Positions 8,630 through 17,959 are shown, numbered from the stretch's first letter. The stretch is 64,000 bases of DNA from Actinocatenispora sp963805605 (GCA_963805605.1 CAWDUX010000002.1:2790001-2854000), one strand, 5' to 3'. The notes: generated by a model from the sequence alone, not told the origin. Translations and numbers: made by a program.

Positions 8630-10093
8630 ATGACTGGTCACTCCGCCGCCCCCGGGCCCGCCCAGCCGTTGGTCGTCGGGTTCGACCTGGACATGACGCT
8701 GCTGGACACCCGGCCCGGCACCCGCGCCACCTACCATGCGCTGGCGGCCGAGACCGGCGTACAGATCGACGCGGATGCGGTGATCAGCAGGCTCGGGCCA
8801 CCGTTGGAGGACGTACTGGCCGGCTGGTACCCGGCCGAGCAGGTTGCGGACATCGCCGCCCGATACCGCGAGCTGTACCTGCGGCACGGCATCGAGCCGG
8901 CCAGTGCGCTGCCCGGTGCGGCAGAGGCGTTGGCCGCGGTACGCGCGCAGCACGGCACCGCCGTCGTGGTCACCGCCAAGCACCCCGAGTCGGCCCGGCT
9001 GCACCTGTCCGCGGTTGGCTTCGAGGTGGCCGACCTGATCGGGCTGGCCTGGCAGGACGGCAAGGTGGCGGCGCTGCGTGAACGCGGCGCGAGCGTGTAC
9101 GTCGGTGACCACGTGGCCGACGTGGCGGCGGCCCGCGCCGCCGGTGCGTACGCGATCGCGGTCGCCAGCGGAGGGGTGCCCGCCGAGGAGCTCGCCGCGG
9201 CCGGCGCGGACGTCGTACTGCCCGACCTGACCGGGTTCCCCGAACACCTCGACGCGCTGTTGCGGAGGCGTCGGATGGCCGAACTGGACCGGCAACTGGC
9301 CGGGCTGGGGAGTCTGCTGGTCGCCTTCTCCGGCGGCGCGGACTCGGCGTTCCTGCTGGCCGAGGCGGTACGGGTGCTCGGGGCCGCGAACGTGGTCGCC
9401 GCGACCGCGGTGTCGCCGAGCCTGCCCGCCGACGAGCTGGCGGCCGCCGCCGACTTCGCCGCCGGCCTGGGCGTACGGCATCTGACTCCCGGCACCGACG
9501 AGATGAGCCGGGACGGCTACCGGGCCAACGCCGGTGACCGGTGCTACTTCTGCAAGGCCGAGTTGCTGGACACCCTCGCGCCCCTGGCCGAGGAACTGGC
9601 GGTGCCGCACATCGCCACTGGCACCAACGCCGACGACGCGGTCGCCGGGTTCCGGCCCGGCATCCGTGCCGCGCATGAGCGGGGCGCGGTGACCCCGCTG
9701 CGCGACGCCGGTCTGACCAAGGCGCAGATCCGCTACGTCTCCCGGCAACGTGGACTGTCAACCTGGGACAAGCCGGCGGCGGCGTGCCTGTCCAGCCGGA
9801 TCGCGTTCGGTATCCAGATCAGCCCGGACCGGCTGCGCCGGGTGGAGCGGGCCGAGGTGACGCTGCGGGCCGCACTGACCGACGCCGGTATCCCGGTGCG
9901 GAACCTGCGGATCCGTGACCTGGGCGCGGACGGCGCCCGGGTCGAGGTCGACCGTGAGCTGGTGCCGGCCGTGTCCGCCCGCCCTGAGTTGCTCGCCGAG
10001 CTGGACGGCTTCCCCGCCGTGACCCTCGACCCGCGCGGATTCCGGTCCGGCGCGATGAACGAGTTGCTCGCCGATCCGCAGCAGTACCGCTAG
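8630..10093 (+). CDS. Fusion of a HAD hydrolase with a LarE-type sulfur transferase
   Basis: A 487-residue two-domain protein. Residues 1 to about 213 are a HAD phosphatase: the nucleophile Asp19 and Asp21 in FDLDMTLLDT, VTAKHPES as motif II/III region, and VGDHVADVAAARAAG as motif IV. Residues about 216-487 are LarE, which in lactate racemase biology activates the pyridinium dicarboxylate nucleotide with ATP and adds sulfur: PP-loop SGGADS (234-239), Cys305 and Cys308 in DRCYFCK, and Cys386 in AAACLSSR. Three cysteines are the set described for [4Fe-4S] LarE enzymes rather than the single sacrificial Cys. The ATG at 8630 was preferred over the GTG at 8612. No larA, larB or larC lies in the window. 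The fusion itself is directly seen as one uninterrupted frame. Confidence 0.88.
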   Translation: MTGHSAAPGPAQPLVVGFDLDMTLLDTRPGTRATYHALAAETGVQIDADAVISRLGPPLEDVLAGWYPAEQVADIAARYRELYLRHGIEPASALPGAAEALAAVRAQHGTAVVVTAKHPESARLHLSAVGFEVADLIGLAWQDGKVAALRERGASVYVGDHVADVAAARAAGAYAIAVASGGVPAEELAAAGADVVLPDLTGFPEHLDALLRRRRMAELDRQLAGLGSLLVAFSGGADSAFLLAEAVRVLGAANVVAATAVSPSLPADELAAAADFAAGLGVRHLTPGTDEMSRDGYRANAGDRCYFCKAELLDTLAPLAEELAVPHIATGTNADDAVAGFRPGIRAAHERGAVTPLRDAGLTKAQIRYVSRQRGLSTWDKPAAACLSSRIAFGIQISPDRLRRVERAEVTLRAALTDAGIPVRNLRIRDLGADGARVEVDRELVPAVSARPELLAELDGFPAVTLDPRGFRSGAMNELLADPQQYR

Positions 10094-10219
10094 CGGCGCG
10101 TGCCAGCGGAAAGTTCGTTGGCGGAGCGGCCGAACCGGCGGATAATCTTGTGACGGGGGCGGCGCACAGGGTCGCCCCCGAACCCTGTCCGAGACTGTCT
10201 GAACGATATGAGGTGTGCG

Positions 10220-10606
10220 GTGCCCACCGGGCGAGTCAAGTGGTACGACACCGACAAGGGCTTCGGCTTCCTGACTAGTGACGAAGGCGGCGACGTCTTC
10301 GTACACAAGGCCGCGCTGCCGGCCGGCACGGACGCGCTCAAACCCGGGCAGCGGGTCGAGTTCGGTGTGGTGGAGAGCCGCCGCGGCAGTCAGGCCCTGT
10401 CCGTACGACTGCTGGACGCCCCGCCGTCGCTCAAGGAGCTGCGTCGCCGTCCACCCGAGGAACTGCACGGCCTGATCGAGGACATGATCAAGGTTCTGGA
10501 GGCGAAGGTCCAGCCGGAGCTGCGTCGGGGTCGCTACCCGGACCGCCGGGCCACCGGCAAGATCGCCGAACTGATGCACGCGGTGGCCAGCGAACTGGAG
10601 GGCTGA
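10220..10606 (+). CDS. Cold-shock domain protein with C-terminal extension
   Basis: A 128-residue protein. Residues 1-65 are a cold-shock OB fold with RNP1-like KGFGFLTS and RNP2-like VFVHK motifs, binding single-stranded RNA or DNA. The remaining 60 residues (PPSLKELRRRPPEELHGLI, ending in HAVASELEG) are a helical extension that typical 67-residue CspA proteins lack but actinobacterial relatives of mycobacterial CspB carry. I took the GTG at 10220, because GAGGTG lies just upstream and overlaps the alternative ATG at 10208, and because family members begin with MPTGRVKWYD. It is probably an RNA chaperone. It converges on mqnD. Confidence 0.9.
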   Translation: MPTGRVKWYDTDKGFGFLTSDEGGDVFVHKAALPAGTDALKPGQRVEFGVVESRRGSQALSVRLLDAPPSLKELRRRPPEELHGLIEDMIKVLEAKVQPELRRGRYPDRRATGKIAELMHAVASELEG

Positions 10607-10648
10607 CCGAGGAGGGCTGACCGACCGGTCGACCCGGCGCGCGGCGCG

Positions 10649-11485
10649 TCAGCGCAGCGGCCGGGCCAGCGGCGGCACCAGATCCGCGGCCGCCGCGCGG
10701 GACAGCAGCGCGTCGACCGCCGCGAAGCCCTCGTCGCCGAGGTCGGCGGTGAAGTCGTTGACGTACAGGCCGATGTGCTGCCGGACCACATCCGGCTCCA
10801 TCTCCTGGGCGTGTGCCAGCACATACCCGGCGCTCGCCGTCGGGTCCGCCCACGCCTGCCGTACCGATTCGCGTACCCAGCCGGTGGCCGCGACCGGGTC
10901 CACAGTGTCCCGGCGGGCCAGGATCGCACCCAGCGGGATCGGCAGCCCGGTGCTGGTCTCCCACCACTTACCCAGGTCGGTCAGCGCGGTCAGGCCATGC
11001 CGCTGATAGGTGAACCGGGCCTCGTGGATGACCAGGCCGGCGTCGTAGCGGCCCTCCGCGACCTCGGGCATGATCCGGTCGAACGGCACCACTTCGATCC
11101 GGCTCGGCGCGAAGTCCGCCGACCAGAGCCGGAACAGCAGGTACGCGGTGGTCCGGTCACCGGGCACGGCGACCGTCGCGCCGCGCAGCGCGGCCGGGTC
11201 CGTACCGCCGGCGGTGAGCACCAAGGGCCCGCAGCCCCGGCCCAGCGCGCCGCCGCAGGGCAGCAGCGCGTACCGGTCCAGCAGCCAGGGCAGTGCCGCG
11301 TAGCTGACCTTCACCAGGTCGTAGCGGCCCTGCTCGGCGGCCGTGTTGGTGACGTCCACGTCGGCGTACGTGACCTCCACCGGTGGCGCGCTCGGCACCA
11401 GTCCGTGCGCCAGTGCGTGGAACACGAACGTGTCGTTGGGGCACGGTGAGAATGCCAGGGACAATGCGGTAGAGGGCCGAACCAT
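10649..11485 (-). CDS. mqnD: 1,4-dihydroxy-6-naphthoate synthase
   Basis: A 278-residue enzyme of the futalosine route to menaquinone; it converts cyclic dehypoxanthinyl futalosine into 1,4-dihydroxy-6-naphthoate. Family marks include FSPCPNDTFVFHAL near the N-terminus, the VDVTNTAAEQGRYDLVKVSY block, and a two-lobed periplasmic-binding-like fold with GLVIHEARFTY. Its ATG overlaps the TGA of mqnB by one base (ATGA at 11483-11487 on the minus strand), so the pair is probably translationally coupled. The other genes of the route (mqnA, mqnC, mqnE) are not in the window. The identity rests on motif recall and on the mqnB neighbour, which make it firm. Confidence 0.93.
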   Translation of the reverse strand: MVRPSTALSLAFSPCPNDTFVFHALAHGLVPSAPPVEVTYADVDVTNTAAEQGRYDLVKVSYAALPWLLDRYALLPCGGALGRGCGPLVLTAGGTDPAALRGATVAVPGDRTTAYLLFRLWSADFAPSRIEVVPFDRIMPEVAEGRYDAGLVIHEARFTYQRHGLTALTDLGKWWETSTGLPIPLGAILARRDTVDPVAATGWVRESVRQAWADPTASAGYVLAHAQEMEPDVVRQHIGLYVNDFTADLGDEGFAAVDALLSRAAAADLVPPLARPLR

Positions 11486-12144
11486 CAGATCTCCCGGGGA
11501 GTGAACGCGGAGGTCAACGCGGCGAACGCGGTGGACAGGCGCCAGGCCGAGGTGTCCCGCGGGCCGACCAGGTTGGAGATCGCCCGGATCTCGGCGTACG
11601 GCACGCCCTCGGCGTGCGCCGCGGTGGCCGCCCCGAAACCCTCCATCGCCTCGGCCAGCGCGTCCGGGTGACGGTCGGCCAGCTCCTCGGCCCGGGCGGC
11701 GGTGCCGGTGGCGGTGCTGACGGTCAGCACCGTACCGGTCCGGGCGCCGGGCGCCGGGAACAGCGCCGGGTCGGCCGGCAGTACGGTGCTGCCGAAACCC
11801 AGATCGGCCACGGACAGGAAGCCGTCCGGCGATTCGGCGCCCAGGTCGGCGGCGACGCTGGCGGTGGCGACCACGAGCTCACCGATGGCGGCCCGGCCGG
11901 GCAGCGCACCGGCCACCCCGGCGCAGAGCACCGCCCGGTACGGCGCGCCCTCGGCCCGCGCGTACGCCAACTGCCGGGCGGTGCCGGCGGCGGCCTGCGC
12001 CGGCCCGACGCCGACCGCGACGACCGTGACCTCGGCGGCGTCCGGGTCCAGCGGGTGCGGCAGCACCGACCGTTCGCCGATGCCGGCGAGGACCGCTTCG
12101 CGTTCCGCCGGTACCGCGGTGACGACGAGCAGGCGGGGCAGCAT
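11485..12144 (-). CDS. mqnB: Futalosine hydrolase
   Basis: A 219-residue nucleoside hydrolase of the MTA/SAH nucleosidase fold that removes hypoxanthine from futalosine in menaquinone synthesis. It has the N-terminal LLVVTAVPAEREAVLAG, the glycine-rich GVGPAQAAAGTA and the late EGFGAATAAHAEGVPYAEIRAISN block, in which Glu (MEGFG) and Asp-type residues act in this fold. I chose the ATG at 12144; a GTG at 12162 is an alternative giving six extra residues. It is upstream of and coupled with mqnD. The family alone could be a general nucleosidase, but pairing with mqnD makes futalosine the likely substrate. Confidence 0.9.
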   Translation of the reverse strand: MLPRLLVVTAVPAEREAVLAGIGERSVLPHPLDPDAAEVTVVAVGVGPAQAAAGTARQLAYARAEGAPYRAVLCAGVAGALPGRAAIGELVVATASVAADLGAESPDGFLSVADLGFGSTVLPADPALFPAPGARTGTVLTVSTATGTAARAEELADRHPDALAEAMEGFGAATAAHAEGVPYAEIRAISNLVGPRDTSAWRLSTAFAALTSAFTPREI

Positions 12145-12179
12145 GGCCCCATTCAAGCGCACGGTCCGGTACGGGTGTG

Positions 12180-13793
12180 TCAGCGGTCCGGGTCGGGTGG
12201 GGTACGCCGGCCCGACGGCCGGTACAGGTGGTAGCCGGGCGGGGCGAGCCGTTCGGTCCGCTCCTCGTCGTCAGGTACCGGCCGGCGGGCGCCGGGCAGC
12301 GGTTCGGTCGGCACATCGGCGTCCGATGTGGACTGCGCCGGTACCGTCCGGTCGTCCGGTTCCGCCCGGTCACGGCCGGCGGCGGCGGGTTCCGGAGTGT
12401 TCAGCCGTACCGTGGTGCCGTCGTCGGCCGGCTGCTCCGGGCTGGACACCCCGCGCAACCGTTCGCCGCGCAGCTGCCAGGACCAGGCGGCCACCCGGGC
12501 CGCCGCGGTCACCACACCCGCCGCGATGATCGCCACCCCGACCATGCCGGGGATGGGCAGCAGGCCGATTCCGCCGCCCAGTACGAACGCCAGCATCAGC
12601 AACGTCTCGGAATGCGAGAACGCCGAGGCGCGGAGCCGTTCGGGCATCCGTTCCTGGATGACCGCGTCGACGCACAGTTTGGACATCCCGCTGGCGAAGG
12701 CAGTCACCACGCACAGCGCCGCAGCTAGCCAGACGCCGTACCACAACGCGGTGGCCAGCCCGGTCACCGCGACAGCGACCAGCCCGCAGGCCTGCAGCAG
12801 CAGCGGTCGGTGGATCTTCAGCCTGGTACAGACCGCGGTGGCCGCGAACGAGCCGACACCCAGGCCGCCGACCACCAGGCCCAGCACCGCGGTCTGCGGG
12901 ACCGTGTGCCCGGCGATGCGCAGCGGGAAGTCACCTTCCCGGATCCGGAACGCGAAGAACAGGGTCAGGAAGCCGTACCCGCAGCGCAGTGTGGCGCTGC
13001 CGGCCAGCGCGGCCCACACCAGCCGCCCGGTCAGGACCTTCACCCCGCCGCGGCGGATGACCTGGAACACCCGGGGCGGGGTCTCCGGCGGCTCCGAATC
13101 GGCCTTCGGTGGTAGCCGGAGCGCGACGATCATGCCGGCCAGGAACACCACGCTGGCCAGCCGCAGCGGCCACTGCGGGCCGAACCAGGCGGTGGCCAGC
13201 CCGACCCCGCCCAGTACCGCACCGGCGATGGTACCGAACAGCGACGCCCGCGCGCCCGCCTCGACCAGCCCCAGTCGGTCGGGTAGCAGCCGGGGCACCG
13301 CCGCCGACCGGGCCACCCCGTACGCCCGGGAAGCGACCAGCACGCCGAACGCGGCCGGATACAGCGCGAAGGAGTGCATCTGATCGGAGATCACCCAGGC
13401 CAGGAACGCCCGGCCCAGCATGGTGACCGCCAGGGCGTAGCGCCGGCCGTGCCGGAACCGGTCGAGCACCGGGCCGACGACCGGGGCGAGCAGCGCGAAC
13501 GGCGCCATCGTGACCAGCAGGTAGAGCGCCACCTTGGAGCGCGCGTCGCTGGTCGCGCCGGCGAAGAAGATCGTGCCGGCAAGTCCGATGGCGACCAGTG
13601 CGTCCCCGGCGCAGGACGCGGCATGCAGGTCCAGCAACCGGATCATCCCGGTGTCGCCGGCGCCGCCCCGGTCCCGCGCGGTGCGTACCCGCCCGACGGC
13701 GAACCGCCCGATCCGTTCGGTGCCGTCCATCCAGGCCCGGACACCGCGCAACAGCAGCGCGGCGGCAGCGGCGACGGGGCTCAGCGCGGACAC
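12180..13793 (-). CDS. Major facilitator superfamily transporter
   Basis: A 537-residue membrane protein, starting at a GTG with GGATAGG upstream. Residues about 45-430 hold roughly 12 hydrophobic segments with MFS-like features (PVLDRFRHGRR as the loop 2-3 region, SRAYGVARSAAVPRLLPD). The first 45 residues are a separate basic segment, and the last 100 residues are a long hydrophilic, Pro/Thr/Asp-rich tail that is probably disordered. The substrate is unknown. From memory, a homologous membrane protein sits at the corresponding place near the DUF3027-type gene in mycobacteria. It is transcribed in the same direction as mqnB but 35 bp upstream of it, so a shared transcript is possible. Confidence 0.85.
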   Translation of the reverse strand: MSALSPVAAAAALLLRGVRAWMDGTERIGRFAVGRVRTARDRGGAGDTGMIRLLDLHAASCAGDALVAIGLAGTIFFAGATSDARSKVALYLLVTMAPFALLAPVVGPVLDRFRHGRRYALAVTMLGRAFLAWVISDQMHSFALYPAAFGVLVASRAYGVARSAAVPRLLPDRLGLVEAGARASLFGTIAGAVLGGVGLATAWFGPQWPLRLASVVFLAGMIVALRLPPKADSEPPETPPRVFQVIRRGGVKVLTGRLVWAALAGSATLRCGYGFLTLFFAFRIREGDFPLRIAGHTVPQTAVLGLVVGGLGVGSFAATAVCTRLKIHRPLLLQACGLVAVAVTGLATALWYGVWLAAALCVVTAFASGMSKLCVDAVIQERMPERLRASAFSHSETLLMLAFVLGGGIGLLPIPGMVGVAIIAAGVVTAAARVAAWSWQLRGERLRGVSSPEQPADDGTTVRLNTPEPAAAGRDRAEPDDRTVPAQSTSDADVPTEPLPGARRPVPDDEERTERLAPPGYHLYRPSGRRTPPDPDR

Positions 13794-13904
13794 GTACCTA
13801 TCCTGACGTATCCGCGCGATGACCGTGACGGCCCATCATCCGGATAGCTGGCCGGCCCGGGTGCCGGTGCCGATATCCGTCGGGCCCTGCGTGACAATGG
13901 GTAG

Positions 13905-14696
13905 GTGACTAGCGAGTCCTCCTCTCCGAGCCCCGCACCCCGCCGCCGGTCGGTACGGCTCGACGCGACCTGCGCCGCCGCCGTGGACCTGGCCCGGGCC
14001 GCGCTCGCCGCGACCGACCTGGAGGACGGCGACAGTGTCGGGGAACACCTCGGCGTACTGGCCGAGGGGGAACGCCTCGTCACCCATCTGTTCGAATGTC
14101 TGCTGGCCGGCTACCGGGGCTGGCACTACACGGCGACCGTCACCCGTATCACCCGCAGCAAACACGTCACGGTGTGCGAGACGGCGCTGCTGCCCGGGCC
14201 GGACGCGATCCAGTCGCCGATCTGGCTGCCCTGGGAGGAACGGCTGCAGCCCGGCGACCTCGGAGTCGGTGACCTGCTCCAGACGTCCGGCGACGACGAC
14301 CGGCTCGCTCCGGGCTACCTGCAGTCCGACGACCCGGCCGTGGAGGACACCGCGTCCGAGCTGGGTCTCGGCCGGCCCCGGGTGATGAGCCGAGCCGGTC
14401 GGTTGGACACCGCGGAACGCTGGTACGAGGGTGAGCACGGCCCGGAAGCCCCCATCGCGAAGGCCGCGCCGGCCGGGGCACGCTGCGGTACCTGCGGTTT
14501 CTACCTGCCCGTCGCCGGTTCACTGCGCGCCCTGTTCGGCGCCTGCGGCAACCTGTTCGCCCCCGACGACGGTCGGGTGGTCAGCGCCGACCACGGCTGC
14601 GGTGCGCATTCCGAGGTGGTCGCCGAACCGGCCGGCGTGGTCGAATCGCTGGGCACCGTCTACGACGACGCCTCGGTGGAACGTGTCAGCACCTGA
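13905..14696 (+). CDS. DUF3027 family protein
   Basis: A 263-residue cytosolic protein starting at a GTG with GGGTAG upstream. It matches the actinobacterial DUF3027 pattern: an N-terminal LDATCAAAVDLARAALAA, a central HVTVCETALLPGPDA and PSPIWLPWEERLQPGDLG-like block, and a C-terminal region with four cysteines (CGTCGFYLPV, ACGNLFAPDDGRVV, HGCGAHSE) that could bind zinc. Function is not known. Its last 14 bases overlap the start of the sacsin-like ATPase gene, which points to translational coupling and a shared task. Confidence 0.85.
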   Translation: MTSESSSPSPAPRRRSVRLDATCAAAVDLARAALAATDLEDGDSVGEHLGVLAEGERLVTHLFECLLAGYRGWHYTATVTRITRSKHVTVCETALLPGPDAIQSPIWLPWEERLQPGDLGVGDLLQTSGDDDRLAPGYLQSDDPAVEDTASELGLGRPRVMSRAGRLDTAERWYEGEHGPEAPIAKAAPAGARCGTCGFYLPVAGSLRALFGACGNLFAPDDGRVVSADHGCGAHSEVVAEPAGVVESLGTVYDDASVERVST

Positions 14697-17463
14697 CGGG
14701 GCCGTCGAGACGGCACCCGCCGCCGACGGCCCGTTCGGCACGGCGGCCCGACGCGCCGCCGTACTGGCCGCCTGGCGGTCCTCGCCGACCCGGTTCCGGG
14801 AGGACGCGAACGCCGAGGAGGACCTGGTCCTCGCCGGGTACGCGGACCGGCTGCTGGTGGAACTGGTACAGAACGCCGCCGACGCCGCCGTCCGGGCAGG
14901 CGAGCCGGGACGGCTGCGGCTACGGCTGCGCGACACCCCGGACGGCCCGGCACTGTCTGCCGCCAACACCGGTGCCCCACTGGACCTCGCCGGCGTCGAC
15001 TCGTTGACCTCGCTGCGCGCCTCGGCCAAACGCGGCACCCAGGATGCCGTGGGCCGTTTCGGGGTCGGTTTCTCCGCAGTGCTCGCCGTCAGCGACGACC
15101 CGCAGGTACGTTCGCGCGCCGGCGGGATCCGGTTCAGTGCCGGGCAGACCCGCGAGGCGGTACGGGACGTGGCGCATCTGCGTACCGAGATCGACCGGCG
15201 CGGCGGTCGGGTGCCGGTACTGCGACTGGTCTGGCCGGTGTCCACCGCGCCACCGGAGGGTTTCGACACCGAGGTGTGGCTGCCGTTGCGCGACGATGCC
15301 GCGCTGACATCGGTACGCGGCGCGTTGGCCGGGTTCGATGCCGCGCTGCTGCTCGGGTTCCCCGCTCTGACCACGGTCGAGGTGGATGGCCGGGTGGTCC
15401 GGCGCAGCGCCGGCGACGGTGACGGCGACGGTGGCGACAGCGCCGACGTCGAGGGCGGCACTGTCGTACGGCTGGTCGACGGCGACCGGGAGTCGCGCTG
15501 GCGGGTCCGGCAGGACGGCGGGGAGATCCCGGCCGCGATGCTGTCCGACCGGCCGGTCGAGGAGCAGCTGCGGCCACGGTGGAGCATGCTGGCCGCGGTG
15601 CCGGTCATCGACGGTCGGCCGGAACCGTTGGACGGGCAGGTGGTGCACGCGCCCACGCCGTCCGATGAGCCGCTGTCGCTGCGGCTGCGGCTGGTCGGCA
15701 GTTTCCCGCTGGACCCGGCCCGCCGACGGGTGCCGCCCGGCGCGCTCACCGACTGGCTGGTGACCCGGGCCGGCGCGGTGGTCGCCGACCTGATCACCGA
15801 CCTGGCCGACACCGCCGCCGTACTCGACCTGCTGCCGGCCCCCGGGTTCAGCCCCGGCCAGTTGTCTGCTGCGCTCGACGGCTCGGTACGCGACGCGCTA
15901 CGTGAGCGCGAGGTGCTGCCCACCGTACGCGGCGGCCGGACCCGCGCCGATCGGGCGGTGGCCGTACCGGATCCGCTGGTCGAGCCGCTGGCCGAGGTAC
16001 TGGACGGGCTGCTGCCGGCCGGCTGGTGGAGCCGCGTCACCGGCGCCGCCCTGGGCAATCTGGGCGTCCGGATGCGCACGGTGCCCGAGGTGGTGGCCGC
16101 CGTGTCCGGCGTCGCCCGGACCGCCGCGTGGTGGCGCGGCCTGTACGACGGCCTCGCCAACTGTGTGCTGGAACCCGCCGACCGGGAGGCGTTGGCCGCG
16201 CTGCCGGTGCCGCTGGCCGACGGCCGTACCGTGACCGGCCCCGCCCGTGTCCTGCTGCCCGGGGAGGAACCGCTGCCCGCGCTCAGCGGTCTGGGGCTGC
16301 TGGTCTGCCACCCGGACGCGGTACATCCGCTGCTGGAACGGCTCGGCGCTGTACCGGTGAGCCCGATGGGCGTGCTGCGCGACGACCGGGTCCGCGCAGC
16401 GGTGGCCGACTCGCTCGCGGCCGAGGACCCGGAACCGGTCGTACTGGACGTGTTGTCGTTGGTCCGGGCCGCAGGTCCGGCACCGGGCAGCGAACCGTGG
16501 CTGGCCGACCTGGCCCTGCCGGGCCGGCCGCTGGACGGTACCGAGCCGGGCTGGTACCCGGCTGGTGAACTGCTGCAACCGGACTGCCCGCTGCCCGACC
16601 TGCTGACCCCGGACGCGCCGTTCGGGGTGGTGGAGGCGGAACTGGTGGCCGAATACGGCGCCGCCACCCTGGCCGCCGTCGGTGTGCTGGACACCTTCAT
16701 GGTCCTCGACGAGCCGGCAGTGGACCTGGTCGACGTCGCCGACCTCGACCTGGACGGCGGCCCCGAATGGGCGGTCACGCTGCGGGACCTGGCCGACCGG
16801 GCCGACCCGTTCGGGCTGCGCGTACAGCGGCTGCGGGCGGTCCGGGACCTGGAATGGGTACGGGCGGACCGCTGGCCGGCCGCGCTGGAACTGCTGGCCG
16901 CCGGTGCGCCCCGGGTCGCGCTGACCGCACCGTGTCAGCTGGTCACCGCAACCGGCGAGCTGATCGAAGTGCCCGGCTACCCGGCCTGGTGGCTGGCCCG
17001 GCATCCGGTACTGGACGGCCGGTTACCGGCACACTGCCGTACCGCCGGGGAGAGCGAACTGGTCGGCCTGTACGACCCGGCGCCCGGCGACCCCGATCTG
17101 GCGGTACTGCTCGGCGCGCACCGCGGCCTGGCCGATCTGCTGGCGAAGGCCGGTGCCGATCCGGACCTCGCCGCGGACCTGCTGACCCGGCTCGGTGACC
17201 CGGACCGGCAGGTGGACGCCGAACTGCTCGCCGTGGTCTATCCGCGGCTGGCCGCGGCGACCGCCGGGTGGCAGGTCCCGCCACCGGACCGAGTACGGGT
17301 CGCCCCGGCGAGGGTAGTGCAGGCCGCCGACGCCGTCGTCCTGGACCAGCCCTGGCTGCTGGACCGACTCGGCCCCCGGCACCTGGTGCCCGGCGGCGGG
17401 GATCCGGTCGAGGTCGCCGACCTGTTGGACATCCCGCTGCTCAGCGAGCTGCCGCCGGCCTGA
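14683..17463 (+). CDS. Sacsin-like (GHKL/Hsp90-type) ATPase domain protein
   Basis: A 926-residue protein. The first 200 residues carry the GHKL ATP-binding fold seen in Hsp90, gyrase B and the sacsin N-terminus: ELVQNAADAA with the Mg-binding Asn, NTGAPLDLAGVDSL as the G1-like region, and VGRFGVGFSAVLAVSDDP as the glycine-rich lid. The remaining 700 residues are rich in Leu, Asp and Val with no motif I recognise. The GTG at 14683 overlaps the DUF3027 gene by 14 bp, and the ATPase fold starts soon after, so longer upstream starts are unlikely. A chaperone-like role is inferred from the fold alone. Confidence 0.85.
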   Translation: MSAPDGAVETAPAADGPFGTAARRAAVLAAWRSSPTRFREDANAEEDLVLAGYADRLLVELVQNAADAAVRAGEPGRLRLRLRDTPDGPALSAANTGAPLDLAGVDSLTSLRASAKRGTQDAVGRFGVGFSAVLAVSDDPQVRSRAGGIRFSAGQTREAVRDVAHLRTEIDRRGGRVPVLRLVWPVSTAPPEGFDTEVWLPLRDDAALTSVRGALAGFDAALLLGFPALTTVEVDGRVVRRSAGDGDGDGGDSADVEGGTVVRLVDGDRESRWRVRQDGGEIPAAMLSDRPVEEQLRPRWSMLAAVPVIDGRPEPLDGQVVHAPTPSDEPLSLRLRLVGSFPLDPARRRVPPGALTDWLVTRAGAVVADLITDLADTAAVLDLLPAPGFSPGQLSAALDGSVRDALREREVLPTVRGGRTRADRAVAVPDPLVEPLAEVLDGLLPAGWWSRVTGAALGNLGVRMRTVPEVVAAVSGVARTAAWWRGLYDGLANCVLEPADREALAALPVPLADGRTVTGPARVLLPGEEPLPALSGLGLLVCHPDAVHPLLERLGAVPVSPMGVLRDDRVRAAVADSLAAEDPEPVVLDVLSLVRAAGPAPGSEPWLADLALPGRPLDGTEPGWYPAGELLQPDCPLPDLLTPDAPFGVVEAELVAEYGAATLAAVGVLDTFMVLDEPAVDLVDVADLDLDGGPEWAVTLRDLADRADPFGLRVQRLRAVRDLEWVRADRWPAALELLAAGAPRVALTAPCQLVTATGELIEVPGYPAWWLARHPVLDGRLPAHCRTAGESELVGLYDPAPGDPDLAVLLGAHRGLADLLAKAGADPDLAADLLTRLGDPDRQVDAELLAVVYPRLAAATAGWQVPPPDRVRVAPARVVQAADAVVLDQPWLLDRLGPRHLVPGGGDPVEVADLLDIPLLSELPPA

Positions 17464-17497
17464 CCTGCGTTCTGGACCGGCCCGCCATGGCGAGGGG

Positions 17498-17779
17498 TCA
17501 GGGCCGGGCGCTCGGTGCCGGTTCGCCGGGCCGTGCCTCGACCTTGCCGGCCCGGTGGCGGGCCCGCCGCCACAGCTCGTAGCCCACCAGCAGCGCACCG
17601 GCGACGAAGCCGGCCATACAGGTCCACAGCCACCATCCGCGCCCGGCATGGGTCAGGTGGCCGTACCGGACGAGGGCGGCCAGACCGGCGAGCGCCCACA
17701 GTCCCATGCCGGTGAGTACGACCGGTACCGCGTTGGTGTCCAGCGGTTCGGGGACCGGACGGTGTGGGTATCTGGGCAC
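17498..17779 (-). CDS. DUF2530 family small membrane protein
   Basis: A 93-residue protein with two predicted membrane segments (about VPVVLTGMGLWALAGLAAL and GWWLWTCMAGFVAGALLVG), preceded by the conserved PEPLDTNAVP stretch typical of DUF2530 and followed by a basic, cytoplasmic tail (WRRARHRAGK). The GTG at 17779 is the chosen start because the conserved part begins about ten residues later. Its function is unknown. It converges with the sacsin-like ATPase gene, 34 bp apart. Confidence 0.8.
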   Translation of the reverse strand: MPRYPHRPVPEPLDTNAVPVVLTGMGLWALAGLAALVRYGHLTHAGRGWWLWTCMAGFVAGALLVGYELWRRARHRAGKVEARPGEPAPSARP

Positions 17780-17959
17780 GCCGCCAGCGTACGTTGTGCG
17801 CGGCGGGGTCCAGAACCACGCTGCCGGCGTTGTCGGCCCGATCGCGTACGGCACCACCGGTATGCGACCGGGCCTCCGCCTTGTCGGCGCGGCTCCGGGC
17901 CTCCGCCGAGTGCCGGCACTTGGGACGCCGGGTGCTGCTCTTGTGCGACTGCTCTACGG

